NCBI RefSeq assembly: GCF_002811765.1
Contig: NZ_NPDR01000001.1
Span: 248,001-312,000, forward strand
DNA: 64,000 nucleotides
Direction of reading: 5' to 3'
Source of the DNA: Leptospira saintgironsiae
GTDB taxonomy: Bacteria > Spirochaetota > Leptospiria > Leptospirales > Leptospiraceae
Shown here piece after piece: positions 58,014-64,000 of this stretch. The first letter of the stretch is position 1, and each line of letters begins with the position of its first letter. A program made the translations under genes and the position numbers. The notes beneath the pieces were generated by a model. That model had not been told where the DNA came from. It was given only the letters and a program-made list of their open reading frames with translations, and made no database searches.

Positions 58014-58887
58014 TCGATTATTATTCTTTGTTATACTTTTAGCATCAGGAGCAGCCATCTCATTTTTGGCAGTAAAGAGTAAGGCGAATGTAGAAATGCC
58101 TGCCACTCTTTCTCCTGCATTTCAGTTATTGGGAAAACCGATCAAAACCTTGGATCGTTCTCTCACAAAGCTAATGCCTATTAGCGATTTGGATGAGAAG
58201 AAGCTGGGAGATTCAGTTGCATTACGTTACGAGTCCTATGCAGATGAAAAAGATCCAGATCTGATCTATTTAAGAAGTTTAGTTTCAAATCTTACAATTG
58301 GGAAAGAGAAAAGGTTCGAATATAGGATTTTTATAATGGATTCTTCCGTTCCAAATGCTTATGCAATGCCAGGAGGCATCTTATTTGTAACAAAGGGACT
58401 TCTCTCTATGGTAAACTCAGAGGCAGAATTAGTAGCTGTAATAGGGCATGAAATTGGTCACGTAGAACTTTCTCACTGCATGGATATGGTAAGAGGAGAA
58501 TTATTAGCGAAGAAGATCGGTGCCTCTACTTTAGGAGAGCTTGCAGACCTGACTGCATCTTTACTCTTAAAATCTGCTTTCGGAAAAAATCAAGAAGATG
58601 AAGCGGATTCTTACGGTTACGATCTACTGCTCAGGGAATATTACGACCCATTTGCAATGGGAAGAACCTTTCTAAAACTTCAGGAAGCAAGCGGTGGAAA
58701 GGAAAATGCCTCTTCTCCCATCCAAGAATATTTTATGACACATCCTTATCTTTCTCACCGTTCCGAAAAATTTACGGAAAAAGCAAAACGAGAAGAAGAA
58801 GGAAAATATTATGTAGGGAAGAAGAACTTAAAAAAACGAGTCAGCCGTTACCAAGACGAACTCGATAAAGAATTCGTAAAATACTGA
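58003..58887 (+). CDS. M48-family zinc metalloprotease, membrane-anchored
   Basis: A 294-residue protease. The signal/anchor is MLRNRLLFFVILLASGAAISFLA. The zinc site HEIGH is at residues 149-153 (VAVIGHEIGHVELSH), and the third Glu is in NQEDEADSYGYDLL (about residue 202). NAYAMPGGILFVTKGLL is the conserved block of the BepA/YfgC-like group, which works on outer-membrane protein quality in the periplasm. There are no TPR repeats. ATG 58003 has AAGGAGAA upstream and lies inside the end of the DUF2339 gene. Confidence 0.93.
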   Translation: MLRNRLLFFVILLASGAAISFLAVKSKANVEMPATLSPAFQLLGKPIKTLDRSLTKLMPISDLDEKKLGDSVALRYESYADEKDPDLIYLRSLVSNLTIGKEKRFEYRIFIMDSSVPNAYAMPGGILFVTKGLLSMVNSEAELVAVIGHEIGHVELSHCMDMVRGELLAKKIGASTLGELADLTASLLLKSAFGKNQEDEADSYGYDLLLREYYDPFAMGRTFLKLQEASGGKENASSPIQEYFMTHPYLSHRSEKFTEKAKREEEGKYYVGKKNLKKRVSRYQDELDKEFVKY

Positions 58888-58996
58888 AAGTTTCTTCTTA
58901 CAAATTTCATTTTTTATAACTTGGAATAAAATCTAAAAATCCGGAACCGTTCGGGAATTTCCCCGGACGGAAAAAGGTCTTACCTCTGGAGTTTTT

Positions 58997-59680
58997 ATGA
59001 AAAAAATATTATTCGGGTGCATATTATTATTCGCTAGCTTCGGTTCCACATTTGCAGAACAAGAAAAAGTTCTGATTGTTAGCGGATTCTCCAAAGTTGC
59101 AGTTCCTGCAGAACTTATAGAAATTCGTATCGGAGTAGAAACAGAATCCAAAACAGCAGAAGAAGCTCATGAGAAAACTTCCTCAAAGACTGATTCTCTT
59201 GTAAAATATCTCAAAAAGCAGTCTTTACATTCGTTACAAACAGAAGCAATTCGTCTGCAAACAATATACGAATATCCTAAATCTGGAGCGAGACAGATCA
59301 AAGGTTATGTAGCGTCTAATACAGTTTTAATAAGAGCTAAAGTAGAGTCTGCAGGCAAACTAATTGATGAGTCCATACAAAATGGAGCAAATCAAATCAT
59401 TGGGATCCGATTGCAGGCAACGGATGCAAATTTGGAGAAGGCTTCTCAAGAAGCTTTGCAGTTAGCAGCAAAGGATGCTCGCAAAAAAGCTGATATAATT
59501 CTCTCAGCACTCGGTTTAAAATTTAAGGATTTTGTTGAGATAAGAGCAGACTTCCAAGAAATTTCCGAACCACTCCCTATCATGGATGGTTTTCAAACTA
59601 TGAGCGCAAAATCTGCGACTCCAATCGAAGCTGGAAATTTATTTCGTGAAGCGAAGATCTTATTGAAGGTTTCTTATTAA
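58997..59680 (+). CDS. SIMPL-domain (DUF541) exported protein
   Basis: A 227-residue protein with a signal peptide (LFGCILLFASFGSTFA, cleavage near residue 20). The mature domain matches SIMPL: VSGFSKVAVPAELIEIRIGVETESKTAEEAHEKTSSKTDSLVKYLKKQ, LQTIYEYPKSGARQIKGYVASNTVLIRAK, and the Ala/Lys-rich helix ASQEALQLAAKDARKKADIILSALGLKFKDF. Roles of SIMPL proteins (oxidative stress, envelope) vary. No lipobox. The ATG lies 109 bp after the M48 stop, so it may have its own promoter. Confidence 0.9.
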   Translation: MKKILFGCILLFASFGSTFAEQEKVLIVSGFSKVAVPAELIEIRIGVETESKTAEEAHEKTSSKTDSLVKYLKKQSLHSLQTEAIRLQTIYEYPKSGARQIKGYVASNTVLIRAKVESAGKLIDESIQNGANQIIGIRLQATDANLEKASQEALQLAAKDARKKADIILSALGLKFKDFVEIRADFQEISEPLPIMDGFQTMSAKSATPIEAGNLFREAKILLKVSY

Positions 59681-59818
59681 AAAAACAGTTCGTAAGTGAA
59701 AAAAATCTGTCTTTTCAATCGGTTATATGGGTATGGTATTTATGGATTGTTACCTAAGTACCAATAACCCGGTAAATAGTTAACATATATCCAATTCTCT
59801 TCACTATTCTCACTACGT

Positions 59819-59860
59819 GAGCGGCCCTTTCGGGGGCCGCTCCGGTCTTTTGTTTTTTTC
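59819..59860 (+). terminator. rho-independent terminator
   Basis: GAGCGGCCC (59819-59827) and GGGCCGCTC (59834-59842) form a perfect 9-bp GC-rich stem with a 6-base loop. CCGGTCTTTTGTTTTTTTC follows, giving a long T-rich tail. It lies 140 bp after the SIMPL stop and 77 bp before the next start. It could end the SIMPL transcript or a separate short transcript in the AT-rich stretch 59681-59818, where I see no gene. Confidence 0.82.
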
Positions 59861-59918
59861 CTTGCTCTCATCTAGAATAATTGGTGTTTTGGGAAAAAAA
59901 TTATTACTCTGGCACCTC

Positions 59919-61076
59919 ATGAAAAAAAAGATCCTAGCTTTATTGGCAACTTACTTAGTTTGCTTTTCCTTATTTGGACAAACACCTCCGAATAATCAAA
60001 GACAACCTAAAAATCAACCTACGAACAATAACCAACAGCAACCACCTCAGAACCAAGCTCCTATCGGAGGCAGCGATTCTTATAACTCTTCCTCAAGTAA
60101 TGGAAGTGCATATGGAAATGGTTTATTACATATTTTGGAATTAGATGGAGTCGCAGGAAGCCTGAACCAAGGTGGACCTCAATCTATTAACGGAATCTTG
60201 AATAGTGTAAGGATTGCAGGAAGCGCATTAGGCGGAACTCCTGAATTCTTCAAAGAAGATAGTAAGACCACTCCAAGTGGCGGATTTCCTAAGATCAGAT
60301 ATTCTCACCAACTATCTGATAATACATTCATAGGTATTGTGGCCTCTTTGGGAGAGAAATCTACAACTGAAACTACTACTACAAGTACTTCTAATAGATA
60401 TACTACTGATAAAATTACTACAACCACCAATGAATGGAAGGTAAAGTATGGATGGGGACCTCTCAACTTAAACACTTCGAATGATGTAAGCTACGAATTT
60501 TCAATCGGTTATGGACAAAGTAAAACCAGTGGAGATTATTCCAATTTCGGACTCAAGCTCCCAGGTTTTAGTTCAGGAAGTTCCGATGGAATGTCAGGGT
60601 ATGCGATTGGATTTGGAGATCTTAGATATAATATCACTACACTTTCTTTAGATTACGGTGTCGCAGTTCCTATGTGGAGCTGGATGAACTGGTACTTCCG
60701 AGGTGATACAAGCTTCTTCTGGGGAACCTTATCTTTAAGTTCCGCTCAGTTAGGTGTAGATACAGGTGCTACTGCAGGTGCATATAATGGCTTGGATTTT
60801 AATGCGTTCAAATCCAAAGACGGATTCTTTGCAGGAGCTTCCGGATTTACTATGACTTTCGAAACAGGTTTTGTAATTAAACCTTTCGAAACATTCGGTA
60901 TTCGATTTGGCGGATTCTATCAGCTTACCTATTTCAGTGTAGGAGAAGTTAAAGGGCCTTCTATTTCCGGTGGTCAGGTCGTGGAAGCAGGCGCAGTGCC
61001 TAATTTAAGTTCCACTACTGACAACGAACAATTTGGAAATTACGGCGGAACTGTAGGATTAGTTAAGAATTTATAG
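59919..61076 (+). CDS. outer-membrane-like exported protein with N/Q/P-rich linker
   Basis: A 385-residue protein with a signal peptide (MKKKILALLATYLVCFSLFGQ). Residues ~22-50 are an Asn/Gln/Pro-rich tract (QPKNQPTNNNQQQPPQNQ), then a Gly/Ser-rich stretch. The body alternates polar and aromatic residues, as in a beta-barrel: HQLSDNTFIGIVASLGE, YEFSIGYGQSKTSGDYSNFG, WMNWYFRGDTSFFWGTLSLS, FGIRFGGFYQLTYFSVG. The C terminus is atypical for a barrel. Earlier in-frame starts from 59817 run through the terminator hairpin, so I use ATG 59919. Function unknown. Confidence 0.75.
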   Translation: MKKKILALLATYLVCFSLFGQTPPNNQRQPKNQPTNNNQQQPPQNQAPIGGSDSYNSSSSNGSAYGNGLLHILELDGVAGSLNQGGPQSINGILNSVRIAGSALGGTPEFFKEDSKTTPSGGFPKIRYSHQLSDNTFIGIVASLGEKSTTETTTTSTSNRYTTDKITTTTNEWKVKYGWGPLNLNTSNDVSYEFSIGYGQSKTSGDYSNFGLKLPGFSSGSSDGMSGYAIGFGDLRYNITTLSLDYGVAVPMWSWMNWYFRGDTSFFWGTLSLSSAQLGVDTGATAGAYNGLDFNAFKSKDGFFAGASGFTMTFETGFVIKPFETFGIRFGGFYQLTYFSVGEVKGPSISGGQVVEAGAVPNLSSTTDNEQFGNYGGTVGLVKNL

Positions 61077-61106
61077 TCGGTAACGCCGGCTTCAAGAGCA
61101 ACGCGA

Positions 61107-61131
61107 CTATAGTCCGCATTGCGGGCTATAG
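61107..61131. terminator. hairpin between convergent genes
   Basis: CTATAGTCCGC (61107-61117) pairs with GCGGGCTATAG (61121-61131), with one G-T wobble and an ATT loop. On the + strand CTCTTTTAAAATTT follows, a moderate T-tail. The stem covers the stop codon of the minus-strand lipoprotein gene. It likely serves as terminator for the 385-residue protein's gene. Confidence 0.6.
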
Positions 61132-62010
61132 CTCTTTTAAAATTTCTGCCTTCTTCTTCTCGTATTCCTGTCTAGAGATCAATCCCTTATCCAAAAGATC
61201 CTGTAAAGTCCTCAGGCGATCTTCTATAGTTTTAGGGATTTTTTTGGTAGGAGTTCCTACGTTCTTCTTAGAAGGGTTCGCAGTCCAAAAGCCATTCTTT
61301 ACTAGAATACGATTTTTAACCTCTTCTCCTTCATTTAGTAAAACAAGATAGTCTAGCCCTTCCGGTCTGATCTCAGGAAGATAAATAGAATTATCGGAAG
61401 AAGGTCCTGGCTTAATGATAGGAACTAATGTCCAGTCCTGAAAAGAGTAAGTAGTTTGAAAATCAAGCACCTGTCCTACTTCAGAAAATTCTAATACGAT
61501 TCCTTCCGGGCTATTTCTAATATAAAAAATAGTCCTTCTGATCCTGAGCCCAGGACGGATAGGATCTTCTCTTTTAATAATTACTTGGTAAGCTTGTGGA
61601 AGTCCGTCTGGAATTTCCGTCTCTGCTCTGTATAATAATTCTCCCAGGCGGGAAGATTCTTCTTCAGTAAATAGTCGGACTGGTTCCGAATTAAAAACTC
61701 CTGAATTCGAAATTCCAGTGAATTTAAAAAGTTTTTCCCATCTGGAAATGAACTCTGCCTTATCCAATTGGTCCGGCCCTGCTCCAGTCAAAACTCCGGA
61801 AGCGATAGGCAACCAAGTCTCAGCCTGTAAGAAAATTGGAGTCTCTGAGGTTTTTTTAAGATAATATAATACGATTGAATCCGAAGAGGAAGCCATTCCC
61901 TTTCTTTGGGAAGACAAACAGGAAATCGTAAATAGAAGGGTAAGAAAGAAACTTAGAAGATTAAGATTTTTCTTTTTTGCCCGAATCGGTTTTTTTAAGC
62001 ATGCTGCCAA
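61126..62010 (-). CDS. lipoprotein with C-terminal SHOCT domain
   Basis: A lipoprotein whose start needs care. The hydrophobic core [15 protein letters not shown] ends in a lipobox-like TISC, but no ATG fits between it and the csrA gene. I propose TTG 62010 ([15 protein letters not shown]), with GGGA five bases and GGAGG twelve bases upstream; this starts 50 bp inside csrA in another frame and gives 294 residues. The frame is open to 62076. The mature part is beta-rich; the last ~35 residues, [19 protein letters not shown] then [14 protein letters not shown], are a SHOCT motif. Confidence 0.72.
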   Translation of the reverse strand: MAACLKKPIRAKKKNLNLLSFFLTLLFTISCLSSQRKGMASSSDSIVLYYLKKTSETPIFLQAETWLPIASGVLTGAGPDQLDKAEFISRWEKLFKFTGISNSGVFNSEPVRLFTEEESSRLGELLYRAETEIPDGLPQAYQVIIKREDPIRPGLRIRRTIFYIRNSPEGIVLEFSEVGQVLDFQTTYSFQDWTLVPIIKPGPSSDNSIYLPEIRPEGLDYLVLLNEGEEVKNRILVKNGFWTANPSKKNVGTPTKKIPKTIEDRLRTLQDLLDKGLISRQEYEKKKAEILKEL

Positions 62011-62221
62011 TTTTTCCCAATTCCTCCGGCTTAATTTTCGCACCGGCGGCCTTCTTGTTCTCAGCCTGGATTTCACGATACACTTCCGCTCTGTGAACGG
62101 AAACTTCTTTAGGAGCCTTGACTCCGATCTTTACTTGATCCCCTTTGATATCCACGATAACGATCTCAATATCGTCACCTATGATAATGGATTCATTAGT
62201 ACGCCTAGCTAGTACGAGCAC
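61961..62221 (-). CDS. csrA: carbon storage regulator CsrA
   Basis: An RNA-binding dimer that blocks translation of targets such as flagellin m[51 protein letters not shown] covers the whole CsrA fold, including the L4 and R44-type RNA contacts (VHR). At 86 residues it is about 25 longer than E. coli CsrA, with a Lys-rich tail ([20 protein letters not shown]). The start is GTG, directly after the TAA of fliW, with GGAG nine bases before it. FliW is its antagonist; the adjacent pair forms a three-part switch with flagellin. Confidence 0.97.
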   Translation of the reverse strand: MLVLARRTNESIIIGDDIEIVIVDIKGDQVKIGVKAPKEVSVHRAEVYREIQAENKKAAGAKIKPEELGKIGSMLKKTDSGKKEKS

Positions 62222-62671
62222 TTAGGACATCTCCACAGTGGCGCTTTCCAAAATTCTTTCACGTACAGAATGGATCTCGTTACGTGATACGAATTGGCGA
62301 CCTGTCAAATCAGTCTTATTAATTAAAATAGGGCCTTGTAGATTTGCGGTCATAGAAGCCGGATCGTCATTCGGAATCGTCACAATGACTAAGGTCAAAG
62401 CTTCCGAAACATCCTGCAACCCGATTTGAGAAAGTTCTTCCTGGCTCAAAATGGGTTTATATTCTTTTTTAAATAAAGAAGGTGGAATTACAACAAAAGC
62501 AAGGTCCACTTCGTCGATGGACTGCAACCATTTGAATACTGACTCTTCGTCTTCTTCGATTAGGGCGAAACTTTTGTATCCCCCGAAACCTAGAAGTCCT
62601 TCCGGAAATTTGATAAGTTGTCGCTCCGAAACTTTTATTTTTCCGAAAGGTTTGCTTTGGATCTCAATCAT
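62222..62671 (-). CDS. fliW: flagellar assembly factor FliW
   Basis: A 149-residue protein that binds CsrA, or flagellin, and so couples flagellin translation to secretion. SKPFGKIKVSERQLIKFPEGLLGFGGYKSFALIEEDEE and FKWLQSIDEVDLAFVVIPPSLFKKEYKP are the core family blocks; VTIPNDDPASMTANLQGPILIN closes the beta-barrel. The ATG is at 62671. It lies 96 bp downstream of flgL and abuts csrA, the usual order flgL-fliW-csrA. Confidence 0.97.
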   Translation of the reverse strand: MIEIQSKPFGKIKVSERQLIKFPEGLLGFGGYKSFALIEEDEESVFKWLQSIDEVDLAFVVIPPSLFKKEYKPILSQEELSQIGLQDVSEALTLVIVTIPNDDPASMTANLQGPILINKTDLTGRQFVSRNEIHSVRERILESATVEMS

Positions 62672-62767
62672 CGACCGACCTATTTTTCAGAGCATGGCTC
62701 TAAGTTTATACTTTTTTCAAATCACTACAAGAAGAATTCCCCGACCTAATATCGGAGAATTTCACTC

Positions 62768-64000
62768 TTATCTTAGAAAGTCCATTAAAGTAGATTTGAT
62801 TACCTTGGAGCCTACGTTAAGTGCATATTGATGGATTGTTTCCAGCCACTTCAAGTTCATGATAGTTTCTGGGAAATCGATCCCTTCGTTTTTAGCAAGT
62901 AACTCGGTCATATAGGATTTATCGAAGGAAACTCTTTGAGAATGTTCCTCCATACGATTCATCCTTGCACCAACAATGGATCTATAACGAAGAACATTTT
63001 CTAATGCAAGATCCAAGTCTTGGATATCACGACCTGAAATTCTTTCTTGGTCTTTCTGGATCAAATCGTTCCTGAATTGGATCAATACATCGAATACTGA
63101 AAGTCCAGTAACAGTTGCAGATTTACTGTAATTATTAGGAGGTTCAGAATTGCCAGAATCGATCAAACCGATATCTCTCAGAACAGTTCCGCCATCCACA
63201 TCCTCTAACCAGATCTGGTGAGGTGCGGTGGAGCTAAGACTGATATTATCTTGAGCGAGTTTATTCGCCTTAGCCTCGATCGGAGAGTTATTGATCTTAT
63301 CTATGATATCATCGATGGTATCGCCAGCAGAAACCTGAACTTCTACTCCATCTATCTTAAACTTTTGATCAGAGACTGCAACGTAACCTGAGTTATCCAC
63401 ACGGCTGGTAACACTCATGTTCGTTCCCCAGAACACTTTGTTTCCAGGAATAGTAACTGGGATATATTCTCCCTTTTCGATCTCTCTGATCTGCTCTCCG
63501 ATATCTCCTCTGTATTCTACTCCGATGTATTGGTTCTTTAATTCCAATCCTTGGAGTCCTTTAATTTTGGATTCAATCGGTTCAAAAGGAGGTCTTTCGA
63601 TCACATGTCCGCCAAAGAGAGGTCTTCCAGTGGCATCTCTAGTGTTTGCTATATCGACTAACGCTCTAAGTAATTCATCTATCTCTTTACCAACAGCGAC
63701 TTCTAATTCGAAACCTTTATCACCTTGATAAATACCGTTAGAAGCTTGGACCGCAAGAACTCTCGCTCTTTGGAATAAGTTACCTATTCTGTCTAATTCG
63801 CCATCGATCTGTTGTAATCTTCCAAAGCCATCGTCAATGTTTGCTTGGAAAGTATCCAACTCGTTCATTCTAGATCGGAAGAACATTTGGTTGGTCGCCC
63901 TGCCAGGATCATCGGAAGGAGTCCTAATTCTTTGTCCTGTCCCCAATTGGTTTTGGGTTTCGTCCAAAGACAACTGGTGACGATTCAAAGTCCTCACCAG
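62768..64000 (-). CDS. flgL: flagellar hook-associated protein 3 (partial)
   Basis: Joins the hook to the filament. The gene is cut by the right edge; about 411 residues are visible and the start codon is outside. TLNRHQLSLDETQNQLGTGQRIRTPSDDPG is the flagellin-type N-terminal D0/D1 helix, normally preceded by roughly ten residues (MRIT...). QRARVLAVQASNGIYQGD and the D1 part match FlgL, and MNLKWLETIHQYALNVGSKVIKSTLMDFL is the C-terminal D0 helix. A GTG at 63997 is probably internal. Leads into fliW and csrA on the same strand. Confidence 0.95.
   Translation of the reverse strand: MVRTLNRHQLSLDETQNQLGTGQRIRTPSDDPGRATNQMFFRSRMNELDTFQANIDDGFGRLQQIDGELDRIGNLFQRARVLAVQASNGIYQGDKGFELEVAVGKEIDELLRALVDIANTRDATGRPLFGGHVIERPPFEPIESKIKGLQGLELKNQYIGVEYRGDIGEQIREIEKGEYIPVTIPGNKVFWGTNMSVTSRVDNSGYVAVSDQKFKIDGVEVQVSAGDTIDDIIDKINNSPIEAKANKLAQDNISLSSTAPHQIWLEDVDGGTVLRDIGLIDSGNSEPPNNYSKSATVTGLSVFDVLIQFRNDLIQKDQERISGRDIQDLDLALENVLRYRSIVGARMNRMEEHSQRVSFDKSYMTELLAKNEGIDFPETIMNLKWLETIHQYALNVGSKVIKSTLMDFLR

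Noticed and set aside
1..64000. Prophage, insertion sequence, CRISPR array or genomic island
   Set aside because: No transposase, integrase, phage structural or Cas gene, no direct-repeat array, and no attachment-site duplication of tRNA-Gly was seen.

Overview
The window is chromosomal DNA from a spirochaete, almost certainly a Leptospira. The signs are many lipoproteins with loose lipoboxes, frequent TTG and GTG starts, a flgL-fliW-csrA flagellar block, chemoreceptors with multi-span membrane inputs, and a host of small Leptospira-style hypothetical lipoproteins. The species cannot be fixed from sequence alone. Coding density is high and no gap between genes exceeds 300 bp. I see no prophage, insertion sequence, CRISPR array or rRNA. 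It reads as core and shell genome, not an accessory island.

Layout. 1-4.3 kb: a truncated alpha/beta-hydrolase lipoprotein faces a six-span membrane protein across a promoter region with two AATGACA/TGTCATT palindromes, followed by a long-form cystathionine gamma-synthase-like enzyme and prfA. 4.3-11.6 kb: an EcsC-like protein, a lipoprotein, a NUDIX/nitrilase-like pair, a TetR-rhomboid-MDR dehydrogenase operon and a fructosamine-kinase-like protein. 11.6-19.7 kb: a GH18-like secreted protein, a FecR lipoprotein, purT, a natural fusion of glycerol-3-phosphate dehydrogenase with a PlsB-type acyltransferase, and two lipoproteins meeting at a strong bidirectional terminator. 19.7-25.9 kb: an ohrR-glutathione peroxidase peroxide module with a candidate OhrR box, a 2Fe-2S protein, a porin, a Kef-type antiporter and a GH114 lipoprotein.

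26-31.3 kb: tRNA-Gly(TCC), M32 carboxypeptidase, a small FliG-like protein, YnfA, an ABA4-like/membrane-protein pair divergent from a TetR gene with a clear operator, and PhzF. 31.3-42.6 kb: an F420-reductase-like protein, a TRL-like/lipoprotein/DUF423 operon, rocD, a second Kef-type antiporter, DUF1289, a GT4 glycosyltransferase, folE, a DUF374 acyltransferase, and acs translationally coupled to a signal-less BtuF-like protein. 42.6-55 kb is sensory: two tandem paralogous chemoreceptors, mtnP, a hydrolase/PhoD pair, a HAMP chemoreceptor and a six-PAS GAF histidine kinase. 55-64 kb: DUF2339, M48 peptidase, SIMPL protein, an outer-membrane-like protein, a SHOCT lipoprotein, csrA, fliW and flgL (cut by the window edge).

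Themes: methionine-sulfur metabolism (CGS-like enzyme, mtnP), phospholipid acylation (GPD-GPAT fusion, DUF374), peroxide defence, and motility/chemotaxis control. I find no convincing wholly new multi-gene system. The best leads are the enzyme fusion, the fungal-type CGS, two well-formed operators, a nitrilase-like protein that appears to lack its catalytic cysteine, and a Kef antiporter whose nucleotide-binding motif has decayed.
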